A stretch of 44,232 nucleotides of DNA, from contig JANQLP010000085.1 of the NCBI GenBank assembly GCA_028280515.1, forward strand, positions 1 through 44,232. Direction: 5' to 3'. This stretch comes from Hyphomicrobiales bacterium. GTDB taxonomy: Bacteria; Pseudomonadota; Alphaproteobacteria; Rhizobiales; Methyloligellaceae. Below the pieces are notes generated by a model, which was not told where the DNA came from, searched no databases, and saw only the letters and a program-made list of their open reading frames with translations. Positions 16,973 through 24,822 of this stretch are shown here, one piece after another (the first letter of the stretch is position 1; each line of letters opens with the position of its first letter). Made by a program: the position numbers and the translations under genes.

Positions 16973-17671
16973 TTATTTGCTGATGAGAAGGCGCGCCAGG
17001 TTCGACTGGGCAATCGTCAGTCCCTGTGCGGCGGCCTTCCGATACCACATGACCGCCTTGTCGTTGTCCTGCGTGACTCCGCGCCCGTTCTCGTAGGCGA
17101 GCCCGAGATTGTTCTGCGACTTGGCATGGCCCTCTTCCGCTGCCATGCGATACCAGCGCGCAGCTTCGCCGAAATCCTGCTCCACGCCGTCTCCGCGCTC
17201 ATAGGACAGGCCCATATTGAACTGCGCGAGCAGGACGCCCTGTGCTGCGGCCTTGCGGAACCAGGTCACGGCCTCTTCGGGGTTCTGCGCGAGGCCGCGT
17301 CCGGTCGCGAACATGATGCCGAGGTTGCTCTGCGCCATCGCGTGACCGTTTTCGGCGGCCGCCCGGAACCATTTGGCGGCCTCCGCATGATCGCGCGGCA
17401 CGCCGAGCCCCTTGTCGTACATGGCTCCGAGATTGTTCTGTGCCTGAACGTTGCCGCCTTCCGCCGCGCGCTTGAACTCGCGTGCGGCAGTGGGGAAGTC
17501 GCCCGCCTTGTAGGCCGCGATCGCTTGCGCCATGTCCGCGAACACGGGTGAAGACGGAGCTGAAACCAGCGCCAGCCAGGTCAGCGCACACAGGATGATA
17601 TTGAGGCAGGCCGCCCTAGGCCGCGATCGGCTGATCCGGATAGGCAAGTTGCTCGCGGGCGCGCCATTCAT
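16973..17671 (-). CDS. Exported Sel1-like repeat protein
   Basis: About 232 residues from the ATG at 17671, or 224 from an in-frame TTG at 17647. A signal peptide is visible (basic RSRPRAA, hydrophobic LNIILCALTWLALVSA, cleavage near PVFA-DM). At least four Sel1 (SLR) repeats of about 36 residues follow, each with AQNNLG/AQSNLG, Y..G.GV and AA.WFRKAA. These form a superhelical scaffold for protein partners in the envelope. The 5' end lies inside the 3' end of the 2OG-oxygenase gene (56 bp overlap with the ATG start), so translation is probably coupled. The longer open frame to 17818 is not family-like. Confidence 0.8.
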   Translation of the reverse strand: MNGAPASNLPIRISRSRPRAACLNIILCALTWLALVSAPSSPVFADMAQAIAAYKAGDFPTAAREFKRAAEGGNVQAQNNLGAMYDKGLGVPRDHAEAAKWFRAAAENGHAMAQSNLGIMFATGRGLAQNPEEAVTWFRKAAAQGVLLAQFNMGLSYERGDGVEQDFGEAARWYRMAAEEGHAKSQNNLGLAYENGRGVTQDNDKAVMWYRKAAAQGLTIAQSNLARLLISK

Positions 17672-18278
17672 CGGTGACGTAATTGATGATGAGCGATTTG
17701 CGCACACCCTCGATGGTGCGGGGTTCGAAGCCGTGGAAGGTATCGTCCGCCGGAACGAAGACGAGCGCACCGCCGGGAATGAACGGCGAACGGGCCACAT
17801 GGTTCTTTTCCGCGTCATAGATATCCGTACCCAAATCCTTATGCGCTTCGTCCTTCGACAGATACAAAAGCATGGTGAAGTTCTTCACGCCAAGGTCGGA
17901 ATGGGGCTCGAGCCAGAATCCGCCCGTATCCTGCGCGTATTCGATACGCAGGTACGTTCCGTCCAGATCGGTGCCGAAGCGTTTTGCGACGGCGTCGGTC
18001 ACACGTTTGTCCTGAAACGCCTCGGAGAACTTCGCGCAGCTTGGAAACCGCCCGCGGTTATCGACATCGAAATAGGTACGCGTGGCGTTGTGCAGTTCGC
18101 GCTTTCCGGAAACGCCGCCGAGCTCCGGCGCCTCGAGCGGCAGCTCGATGATGTCGTCGAGAATGTCGGCTGGCAAACAGTCGCTCAGGAACCAGTGCCG
18201 ATAGGGCGCTTCATGCTGTTCGCCGAGATTGAAGCATGAAAGCAACGCCTGAACGACATCGTCGGTCGTGCTGGACAT
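17616..18278 (-). CDS. 2-oxoglutarate/Fe(II)-dependent dioxygenase
   Basis: About 220 residues of the prolyl-4-hydroxylase-like double-stranded beta helix. The iron triad is visible as H-x-D in LEPHSDLGVKNFTMLLYL and the distal His in DTFHGFEPR. The 2-oxoglutarate-binding Arg follows in GVRKSLIINYV. An N-terminal helical part precedes it. The substrate is unknown; this group often modifies peptides or sugars. The ATG at 18278 has a strong AGGGAG site; the frame is open back to 18323. It shares its 3' end with the Sel1 gene. Confidence 0.85.
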   Translation of the reverse strand: MSSTTDDVVQALLSCFNLGEQHEAPYRHWFLSDCLPADILDDIIELPLEAPELGGVSGKRELHNATRTYFDVDNRGRFPSCAKFSEAFQDKRVTDAVAKRFGTDLDGTYLRIEYAQDTGGFWLEPHSDLGVKNFTMLLYLSKDEAHKDLGTDIYDAEKNHVARSPFIPGGALVFVPADDTFHGFEPRTIEGVRKSLIINYVTDEWRAREQLAYPDQPIAA

Positions 18279-18432
18279 ATGGGTTTCTCCCTGAGGGACG
18301 TGTGGTGCCGAACTATAAGCCATGGAATCGCGCCATCCGAGTTTTTTGGAGCGCGTTGTGTATCACCCGTCGAAAACGGGGGCACAGATGACCCGCTGTC
18401 GCAGGCTTTGTCTTCAGAAAATGCAAGAGAGG

Positions 18433-18450
18433 TCCCGATGAATGTCGGGA
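18433..18450 (-). terminator. Short hairpin beyond the small 18451-18660 gene
   Basis: TCCCGA and TCGGGA pair across a six-base loop, directly after the stop of the minus-strand small gene. The minus strand then reads CCTCTCTTGCATTTTC, a poor T-rich tail. It is at best a weak intrinsic terminator, but its position supports the small gene. Confidence 0.35.
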
Positions 18451-18660
18451 TCAGTTATAGCGGACCCAACGAATGTGGTTCTTTTCGATGATGTCTTCGA
18501 GCGTCTCGGCGGGGTCGTCTTGCGTGCTTTCGCCCGTCGTCTCCTCGCTGCGCAGACATTGTGCCATCAACTCCAGCAAGGACGCGTGCAGCCGGCGTTC
18601 GCTTTCGCGCTGGGGCGGATTGTTCGCCAGGAACGCTAACAGGTCGGAATAATCCGGCAT
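18451..18660 (-). CDS. Small acidic hypothetical protein
   Basis: I do not recognise a family. The reading from ATG 18660 gives 69 residues: MPDYSDLLAFLANNPP, then a helical RLHASLLELMAQCL, an acidic stretch (ETTGESTQDDPAETLEDIIE) and HIRWVRYN. GGGGTGA lies 7-12 bases upstream of that ATG, a good ribosome site, while the earlier ATG at 18684 has none. A small hairpin follows the stop. It may be a soluble partner or regulator. It lies between the oxygenase and AEC genes. Confidence 0.55.
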   Translation of the reverse strand: MPDYSDLLAFLANNPPQRESERRLHASLLELMAQCLRSEETTGESTQDDPAETLEDIIEKNHIRWVRYN

Positions 18661-18834
18661 CAGGTCACCCCGTGTGATCTTCATCGATTACAGGAAGGTT
18701 ATGCCCCGAGTCCTGTGACCAAACTTTGGCTTTGACGTGGAAATTTGAGGGCCGACCGGACGCGGCGAAGCATCTAATACGTTGAACTTTTTCTCAAAAT
18801 CGCTTGCCGCCTGGACCGTCAGGGACTAGGCAGG

Positions 18835-19815
18835 ATGCATGGTTCCGGCGTGAATTCATCCCCGGAACTCTCCCGACACTTGCAGGCTGGCGTCGCCAAC
18901 GTGGCACTATTCACTGAAATCCTCGCGACCGTGACGATGCCGATCATCGTTCTGATGGCGCTGGGCAGCTTCATCAGGCGCAAGCTCGATCTCAATGTCA
19001 GGACGCTGAGCCGCCTGCTGGTCAATGTCCTGCTGCCGTGCGCGCTGTTTCATTTTCTCACCAGCGCCGAACTCCCGCTGGGCGAGGTATGGACGACCGT
19101 TTGGTTCACAGTGCTCCAGTTCCTCGTCCTCGTTCTGATCGGGTGGGGGGCGGCGGCGCTGCTTCGCGTCCAGGATGAGTTAAGGCCGATCGTGGGACTG
19201 GCGGCAGCGTTCGCGAATTCCGGCAATTTCGGCCTGCCGGTGGCCCAGCTGGCCTTTCCGCCGGATTACCTCCTGCACCAGACCCTGATCGTTTCGCTCC
19301 ATTCCATACTGATCATACCCTACGGTGTGTTGTTGCTTTCTCGCGAAAGGGGAAGCGTCTTGCAGTCGGCGCGAACGCTCATCCTGTCGCCGATGATGTT
19401 GGCGGTGTTCGCCGGGCTTGTCGTGAAGGCGCTCGATGTGGATTTGCCGGCGATCGTGGCGCGGCCCGTGGAGCTGATCGCGCAGGCCTATATCTCGATT
19501 GCGCTTTTCACCCTCGGTGCCCAACTCAGCGATTCACGCCTGTCGCTGCCCGGATTGCCGGTCTGGCTCGCCGTCGGCCTGCGTATGCTGGTGGCGCCGG
19601 CGCTCACCTGGGGCGTTCTTCTGGTCATCGGCGTCGAGCCGCAACTGCTTGACCTTCTGGTCGTTGCGGCTGCTGCGCCGGTGGGTCTGCTGCTGGCGAT
19701 CTTCTGTACCGAATACCAGCGCGCGCCCGACACGGCGGGCGCGATGGTTCTGGTGTCGACGATCCTCAGCCCGGTGATCGTGTCCGCGTGGATATGGCTG
19801 ATGCGGGTCACGTGA
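18835..19815 (+). CDS. AEC-family (auxin efflux carrier/MdcF-like) transporter
   Basis: A 326-residue integral membrane protein with about ten hydrophobic segments arranged in two halves. Family motifs include the first-segment ILATVTMPIIVLMALGSFIRRKLDL, LLVNVLLPCALF, the conserved AAAFANSGNFGLPVAQLAF and AYISIALFTLGAQLSDSRL. The closing segments are VVAAAAPVGLLLAIFC and AGAMVLVSTILSPVIVSAWIW. Substrates in bacteria include malonate and other small carboxylates; none can be assigned here. The ATG at 18835 is used; a GTG at 18901 is a credible later start because the conserved part begins just after it. Confidence 0.9.
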   Translation: MHGSGVNSSPELSRHLQAGVANVALFTEILATVTMPIIVLMALGSFIRRKLDLNVRTLSRLLVNVLLPCALFHFLTSAELPLGEVWTTVWFTVLQFLVLVLIGWGAAALLRVQDELRPIVGLAAAFANSGNFGLPVAQLAFPPDYLLHQTLIVSLHSILIIPYGVLLLSRERGSVLQSARTLILSPMMLAVFAGLVVKALDVDLPAIVARPVELIAQAYISIALFTLGAQLSDSRLSLPGLPVWLAVGLRMLVAPALTWGVLLVIGVEPQLLDLLVVAAAAPVGLLLAIFCTEYQRAPDTAGAMVLVSTILSPVIVSAWIWLMRVT

Positions 19816-19943
19816 TATCCGGCGCGCGTTCTCTATGACCGTTATGAGCGTTTCTGTGGAGGTCTTTTGCGGCCCGGAACATTGTGCCATGCGCCACCGC
19901 TCACTAAGGTGTGCGCCGGTTTTCTCCCGAAGGACAGCACGAC

Positions 19944-20576
19944 ATGATTGATCTGTATACGTGGTCGACGCCGAACGGTCGCAAGGTTTCCATTATGCTC
20001 GAGGAATGCGGGCTCGAATACACGACGCACGCAATCAACATCGGCAAGGATGAGCAGTTCCAGCCGCACTTCCTGGAGATCGCGCCGAACAACCGCATCC
20101 CGGCCATCGTCGACAATGACAATGGTCTCACGCTGTTCGAGTCGGGTGCGATCCTGATGTATCTCGCCGAGAAGACGGGCAAGTTCTGGCCGCAGGACTT
20201 CGAGGAGAAGTGGCGAACCGTCGAATGGCTGATGTGGCAGATGGGCGGCGTCGGGCCGATGATCGGTCAGGCCCATCACTTCATCAAGAACAACAAGGGC
20301 GTCAGCGAGTATTCCGAGGAGCGCTACCTGAACGAATCGAAGCGTCTCTACGGCGTTCTCGACAGGCGGCTTGAAGACAACGAGTATATGGCCGGCGGCG
20401 AGTACACCATCGCCGACATCGCGACCTGGCCGTGGATCTCACGCTTCGAGTGGCACACCGTCGACATGAACGAGTTTCCCAACGTCGTGCGCTGGTACAA
20501 GGCGATTGCCGCTCGCCCCGCCGTGGAAAAAGGATATCATGTGCCGGTCGAGCAACCCGGCATTCCAATGCCGTAA
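19944..20576 (+). CDS. Glutathione S-transferase (YghU/YfcG-like, Nu class)
   Basis: A 210-residue GST. It starts with LYTWSTPNGRKVSIMLEECGLEY, in which the Thr-Pro-Asn triad is typical of the YfcG/YghU glutathione-disulfide reductase group. INIGKDEQFQPHFLEIAPNNRIPAIVD, LFESGAILMYLAEKTG, MWQMGGVGPMIGQAHHF and the C-terminal YTIADIATWPWISRFEWH follow. It likely has disulfide-bond reductase activity with bound glutathione, known for the E. coli homologues. The ATG at 19944 has GAAGGA upstream. It lies 29 bp upstream of the DapA-family gene in the same direction and they are probably co-transcribed. Confidence 0.92.
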   Translation: MIDLYTWSTPNGRKVSIMLEECGLEYTTHAINIGKDEQFQPHFLEIAPNNRIPAIVDNDNGLTLFESGAILMYLAEKTGKFWPQDFEEKWRTVEWLMWQMGGVGPMIGQAHHFIKNNKGVSEYSEERYLNESKRLYGVLDRRLEDNEYMAGGEYTIADIATWPWISRFEWHTVDMNEFPNVVRWYKAIAARPAVEKGYHVPVEQPGIPMP

Positions 20577-20605
20577 AAACAAAACCCAAGGGAAGAACAA
20601 ATCCG

Positions 20606-21523
20606 ATGACTGGAACCCACGATTTCTATGGCGTGATCTCGCCCGTGCTGACCCCGTTCGGCAAGGACGGCAATCCCGATGCAGAGCGTTACCTGGCACT
20701 TTGCAAGTGGCTGCTGGCCGATGGCTGCACCGGCCTCGCACCCTTCGGCACGACGGGCGAAGCGAATTCGCTCGGCGTGCAGGAACGCATGGACCTGCTC
20801 GATGCTCTGGTCGAGGGCGGCGTCGATCCGAAGGTCCTGATGCCGGGTACCGGACTTTGCGCGCTGTCGGATACGGCGACAGTCACGGCCCATGCGGTGG
20901 AACTGGGATGTGGCGGTGTGATGATGTTGCCGCCGTTCTATTACAAGGCGGTCAGCGATGACGGGCTGTTTGCGTACTACGCCGACATCATCGAGCGGGT
21001 CGGGGACGCGCGGCTCAAGATCTACCTGTATCACATCCCGCCCGTCGCCCAGGTGGGGCTGTCCGTCGATCTCGTCGGCCGGCTGATCAAGGCCTATCCG
21101 GACACCGTCGTCGGCCTGAAGGATTCCTCCGGCGACTGGTCGAACACAAAGGCGCTGCTCGATGCGTTTCCGGGATTCACCGTATTCCCCGGATCGGAGA
21201 TCTTCCTCCTTGAGGGACTGCGGAACGGCGCGGCGGGTTGCATCACGGCCACCGGCAACGTCAATGCGCGGATGATCCGCAATGTCTACGACAACTGGCA
21301 GACCGATCAGGCGGACGCCTTGCAGGCGGAGATCACCGCGTTTCGGCAGACCATCCAGGCGCGGCCGATGATCCCGATGCTCAAGGCCATCGTTGCCCAC
21401 TTCAACAATGATCCGGAATGGAACCGCCTGCGGCCGCCGTTCCTGCCGCTGGACGAAGCCGACGCCAAGGCCGGCATTGCCGAACTGACCGAACAGTACG
21501 GCTTCGAGCTGAAGGCGGCCTGA
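20606..21523 (+). CDS. Dihydrodipicolinate-synthase (DapA)-family lyase
   Basis: A 305-residue class I aldolase of the DapA/NAL family. It has FGTTGEANSL, catalytic Tyr at about 142 in IYLYHIPP, the Schiff-base Lys at about 172 in VVGLKDSSGDW, GSEIFLLEGLRNGAAGCITATGNVNA and a C-terminal helical region. The context (GST and a ThDP enzyme, no lysine genes) suggests a catabolic 2-oxo acid aldolase rather than lysine biosynthesis. The ATG at 20606 follows AAGGGAAG; the upstream open frame to 20432 overlaps the GST and is ignored. Confidence 0.88.
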   Translation: MTGTHDFYGVISPVLTPFGKDGNPDAERYLALCKWLLADGCTGLAPFGTTGEANSLGVQERMDLLDALVEGGVDPKVLMPGTGLCALSDTATVTAHAVELGCGGVMMLPPFYYKAVSDDGLFAYYADIIERVGDARLKIYLYHIPPVAQVGLSVDLVGRLIKAYPDTVVGLKDSSGDWSNTKALLDAFPGFTVFPGSEIFLLEGLRNGAAGCITATGNVNARMIRNVYDNWQTDQADALQAEITAFRQTIQARPMIPMLKAIVAHFNNDPEWNRLRPPFLPLDEADAKAGIAELTEQYGFELKAA

Positions 21524-21525
21524 CG

Positions 21526-21565
21526 ACAAAAAGCAAAAAGGAGGACACGCTTCGGCGTGTCCTCC
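21526..21565 (-). terminator. Intrinsic terminator for the minus-strand ThDP-enzyme gene
   Basis: A perfect 11-bp stem (GGAGGACACGC / GCGTGTCCTCC) with the stable TTCG loop at 21540-21565. On the minus strand it is followed by CTTTTTGCTTTTTG. It lies about 100 bp beyond the stop at 21664 and just beyond the DapA stop, so it ends minus-strand transcripts and may also slow plus-strand ones. Confidence 0.75.
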
Positions 21566-21599
21566 AATGCGCGCGAATGCGTCCCCACCGGATATGGGG

Positions 21600-21637
21600 A
21601 CAGTTCCGGCTCGAGCCGGCGTATCAGCCGGAACTGT
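21600..21637. repeat. 12-bp inverted repeat sharing its tip with the REP-like element at 42327
   Basis: ACAGTTCCGGCT and AGCCGGAACTGT are perfect reverse complements around a 14-base loop. The left arm is preceded by GGGG, so its outer sequence GGGGACAGTT is identical to that in the palindrome at 42327-42412. It lies between convergent genes. Confidence 0.6.
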
Positions 21638-21663
21638 GCGTCAGATTCAATGCATCGCGCGGC

Positions 21664-23319
21664 TCAACCAGGCGCATTGGTGCGAATCTTCTCAAGCGTC
21701 GTGGTGGGTGTGATCGCTTCCGGATCGGTTTGTATCTCTATCAGCGTCGGCTTTTTCGCATTCAGCGCCGCATCGAAGGCATCGGCAAAGTCTTCTGTTT
21801 TTGCGACAGTTTCTCCGTTCGCCCCGAAGCTGCGTGCATATGCGGCGAAGTCCGGGTTTTCGAGCTCGGTACCGGAAACGCGACCCGGGTAGTCACGTTC
21901 CTGGTGCATGCGGATCGTGCCGTACATGCGGTTGTTCACGACGATAATGACCATCGGCAGATCGTAACGCACCGCGGTTGAGAGCTCCTGGCCGTTCATC
22001 AGGAAACAGCCGTCACCCGCGTAACACACCACCTTGCTCTCCGGCGACGCCAGTTTGGCGGCAATTGCCGCCGGCAGCCCGTATCCCATGGTTCCGGACG
22101 TGGTCGCGACCTGGCTGCGATAGCCCTTGTATTGCGTGTAGCGATGAATGAAGGCGGAGTAGTTCCCGGCGCCGTTCGTGATGATGCCGTCTTCGGGCAG
22201 CGCCTCGGAAACGTGCGACACGATCTGTTCGAACTTCACGTCGCCGGGCGTTTCGCGTGGCTCCGAGAAGGCCTCGTACTCGGCCCGCGCCCTGGCTGTT
22301 TCCTCGGCCCAGGGGATGCTCGTCGGTGGGGCGAGCTCGCCGAGCCGCGATGTGAAAGCGCTGAGTGAGGACACAATCGGCACGTCCGCCCGGTAAACGC
22401 TGTTCAGCTCTTCCGCGCCCGGATAGACGTGGATCAGTTTCTGGCTTTGGGCAGGCGGCGTCAGCAGTGTGTATCCGCTTGTCGTGATTTCGCCGAGGCG
22501 CGGCCCGAGCGCGAGAATCAGGTCGGCCTCGCGTATGCGGCGCCCCAGTGCCGGGTCGATGCCGATGCCGGCAAGGCCGACATAGTTCGGATGCCGGTTG
22601 TCGATGCTGTACTGGCCGCGGAACATCACGGCGACCGGCAGGTTCCACGCTTCCGCAAAGGCCGTCATGTCGTCGCGCACCTGCTGGCTCCAGCCGGGGC
22701 CCCCGGCGAGGATCAACGGACGCTTCACGTTGCTCAGGGTTTTAGCAACCGCCTCCATGTCATCCGCACCCGGATGGGCTTCTGCAATCGGCGATGCGGG
22801 AACGTTCGGGACGTCGGCGGAGGCACTCAACATATCCTCGGGGAGGGAGAGGACAACCGGCCCGGGCCGGCCCGACATGGCCGTGTGAACGGCGCGGGAA
22901 ACATATTCGGGAATGCGCTCGGTCTCGCGGATTTCCGCCGCCCATTTCGCGAGCGGCGCGAACATGGCCGGGAAATCCACTTCCTGAAACGCCTCGCGGC
23001 CCAGCATGCCGCGTGCGGCCTGGCCGACAAACAGGATCATCGGGGTCGAGTCCTGCTGTGCGATATGGACGCCGATCGATGCGTTTGTGGCGCCGGGACC
23101 GCGGGTCACGAAGGCGACGCCGGGGCGTCCGGTCATTTTGCCGTAGGCGTCCGCCATCATTGCAGCACCGCCTTCCTGACGGCAAACGATGGTGCGAATG
23201 TCATTCTGACCGTGCAGACCGTCGAGGGCCGCCAGGTAACTCTCGCCGGGCACGCAAAATGCCATATCGCATCCTTCTTCCCGCAACTGGTCGACCAGGA
23301 TTTGTCCGCCATGGCGCAT
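21664..23319 (-). CDS. Acetolactate-synthase-like thiamine-diphosphate enzyme
   Basis: A 551-residue ThDP-dependent decarboxylase/synthase of the ILV-B/benzoylformate-decarboxylase superfamily. The N-terminal PYR domain carries the conserved Glu in CRQEGGAAMMADAYGKMTGRPGVAFVTRGPGATN. The middle domain has RPLILAGGPGWSQQ and the C-terminal PP domain has GTMGYGLPAAIAAKLA and the ThDP/Mg motif CYAGDGCFLMNGQELSTAVRYDLPMVIIVVNNRMYG. No small regulatory subunit is adjacent, so biosynthetic acetolactate synthase is unlikely; a catabolic 2-oxoacid activity fits better. The ATG at 23319 has AAGGGAGA upstream. It converges on the DapA-family gene. Confidence 0.88.
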   Translation of the reverse strand: MRHGGQILVDQLREEGCDMAFCVPGESYLAALDGLHGQNDIRTIVCRQEGGAAMMADAYGKMTGRPGVAFVTRGPGATNASIGVHIAQQDSTPMILFVGQAARGMLGREAFQEVDFPAMFAPLAKWAAEIRETERIPEYVSRAVHTAMSGRPGPVVLSLPEDMLSASADVPNVPASPIAEAHPGADDMEAVAKTLSNVKRPLILAGGPGWSQQVRDDMTAFAEAWNLPVAVMFRGQYSIDNRHPNYVGLAGIGIDPALGRRIREADLILALGPRLGEITTSGYTLLTPPAQSQKLIHVYPGAEELNSVYRADVPIVSSLSAFTSRLGELAPPTSIPWAEETARARAEYEAFSEPRETPGDVKFEQIVSHVSEALPEDGIITNGAGNYSAFIHRYTQYKGYRSQVATTSGTMGYGLPAAIAAKLASPESKVVCYAGDGCFLMNGQELSTAVRYDLPMVIIVVNNRMYGTIRMHQERDYPGRVSGTELENPDFAAYARSFGANGETVAKTEDFADAFDAALNAKKPTLIEIQTDPEAITPTTTLEKIRTNAPG

Positions 23320-23591
23320 GATTTGAGCGTCTCCCTTAGGAATAAGAAGTTCACTTTGAACAGGTTATGGTTGCCGCTGTTATTCACCATCGCGGTGAAA
23401 AACGAAACATCAGTGTTTGATTTTCGCCATCTGTTCCCCATATCCTTGGAGTAAGCGGCGTTTGGAGGCGGCAAGCGCCCGATGAAAGCGAAGTACGTTA
23501 ACCCCGCGTAGATTCGCTTGGTATAGGTTGATTGCGTCTCTTTGCACCAGCACGAGTTGCAGCGAGACGCCTTACTGGAGGGATGACATCC
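23320..23591. other. Intergenic region between divergent genes
   Basis: This 272-bp AT-richer region must hold promoters for both the ThDP-enzyme gene (left) and the glycine-zipper gene (right). I see no RNA gene or strong dyad. GGAGGG at 23578-23583 is the ribosome site for the right-hand gene. Confidence 0.4.
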
Positions 23592-24074
23592 ATGGCTCGG
23601 ATTGAATTCAAGAAGTTAACTTTCAGCAGCGTGGCATGCGCGGCCGCACTTTCGGCATTCGTGCTGATCGGCAGCGCGCCGAGTGCGGACGCTCAGAACA
23701 GAGGCCCGACATTGGGCGGCGTTCTCGGTGGAGCCGCGGTCGGCGCGATTATCGGTGGTGCTGCGAAGGGCGGCAGAGGTGCCGCTGTCGGTGCCGGCAT
23801 CGGCGCCGTTGTCGGTGGTGCGGCTTCGGCAGCCGCACGTCCTGCGCCGCCGCCGCGCCGGTATGGTCCCCCGCCGCCAGCGTATAACAGCGGTCTCGTC
23901 TACAATATTCAGGTCTCGCTGAGCAATCTCGGCTATAACCCGGGCCCCCTCGACGGCGTTTACGGTCGCCGGACCGCCGATGCGATCAGCGCATACCAGT
24001 ACAACAACCAGCTTCCGGTGACGGGCCGCCCGTCCCAGGCGGTTTACTCTCATATGGTACAGTCCGGCGGTTGA
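23592..24074 (+). CDS. Exported glycine-zipper and peptidoglycan-binding protein
   Basis: A 160-residue envelope protein. It has a signal peptide (hydrophobic SVACAAALSAFVLIGSAPSADA), then a glycine zipper of about 45 residues (LGGVLGGAAVGAIIGGAAK, GAAVGAGIGAVVGGAAS) that probably inserts in a membrane. A Pro-rich linker follows, then a PG_binding_1-type domain (VQVSLSNLGYNPGPLDGVYGRRTADAISAYQ, starting VYNIQVSL). It likely anchors the outer layer to the cell wall. The ATG at 23592 is preferred; the earlier ATG at 23583 abuts the ribosome site. A strong terminator follows, so it is monocistronic. Confidence 0.88.
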   Translation: MARIEFKKLTFSSVACAAALSAFVLIGSAPSADAQNRGPTLGGVLGGAAVGAIIGGAAKGGRGAAVGAGIGAVVGGAASAAARPAPPPRRYGPPPPAYNSGLVYNIQVSLSNLGYNPGPLDGVYGRRTADAISAYQYNNQLPVTGRPSQAVYSHMVQSGG

Positions 24075-24100
24075 TTGCGCCGAAGCACTTCAAGTTTATC

Positions 24101-24139
24101 GGGCGCCGAAGGATGTCGAATCCCTTCGGTGCCCTTTTT
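24101..24139 (+). terminator. Intrinsic terminator after the glycine-zipper gene
   Basis: GGGCGCCGAAGG pairs with CCTTCGGTGCCC (one G-T pair) around a nine- to ten-base loop and is directly followed by TTTTT. It separates the peptidoglycan-binding gene from the cytochrome genes. Confidence 0.85.
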
Positions 24140-24321
24140 CGTGACCTGGTTTTTTCGTGTACCGGGATACGGAACCGTTCCGGCATCTGGCGAAATTGTC
24201 ATCAACCCGTCGAAATTTACCGCTTTCAATACCGGCATCGGGACGCTTAACTTCGATCTTGGCTTTTAGCAGAAGCACTCGGTCCTATCTTCGAGTTACG
24301 TTTGTCTGGGAGAGAATACCT

Positions 24322-24771
24322 ATGAATAAATTGACTAAGCCTGTTATCGCGACGTGTGTCTTGGCCCTTATGCCGACGGCTTCTTTGGCGAATGATCCGG
24401 CAAAGGAGCGGCAGGAGCTGATGAAGTCCGTGGGTGACGCAGTCAAGGTCATCGTGCCGATGGCGAAAGGCGAGGCGCCGTATGACGCGACGGCGGCCGT
24501 TGAGGCCATGAAGACTCTCAACAAGGTTCCGGACGAATTTGTGGCTCTGTTTCCGAAGGGCTCCGAATCGGGGCACGATACGGAAGCATCTCCGAAGATC
24601 TGGGAAGACCCGGACGGTTTCAAAGCCAAAGCCGAGGATATGAAGAAGGCAAGCGCTCAGGGCATTGAAGAGGCGGGCAAGGGCGTGGACGCGCTCAATG
24701 CCGTCACCTTCGGCCCGCTGCTGAAGACCTGCAAGGCCTGCCACGACGAATACCGCATCAAGAAGAACTAG
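24322..24771 (+). CDS. Cytochrome c'-type monoheme protein
   Basis: A 149-residue exported protein with signal peptide (ATCVLALMPTASLA-ND). It is mostly helical with a C-terminal heme site CKACHDEYRIKKN, the c-556/c' arrangement in which CXXCH lies near the end of a four-helix bundle. The class binds small ligands or shuttles electrons in the periplasm; a ligand-sensing Met near the N-terminus (RQELMKSVGD) is consistent with cytochrome c'. The ATG at 24322 has GGGAGAGA upstream. The diheme cytochrome starts 52 bp later, so the two are probably one operon. Confidence 0.9.
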   Translation: MNKLTKPVIATCVLALMPTASLANDPAKERQELMKSVGDAVKVIVPMAKGEAPYDATAAVEAMKTLNKVPDEFVALFPKGSESGHDTEASPKIWEDPDGFKAKAEDMKKASAQGIEEAGKGVDALNAVTFGPLLKTCKACHDEYRIKKN

Positions 24772-24822
24772 GCATAACGACGAGACCGGCCGGTTCATCG
24801 GGCGGTGAGAGGTCAAAGCGTC

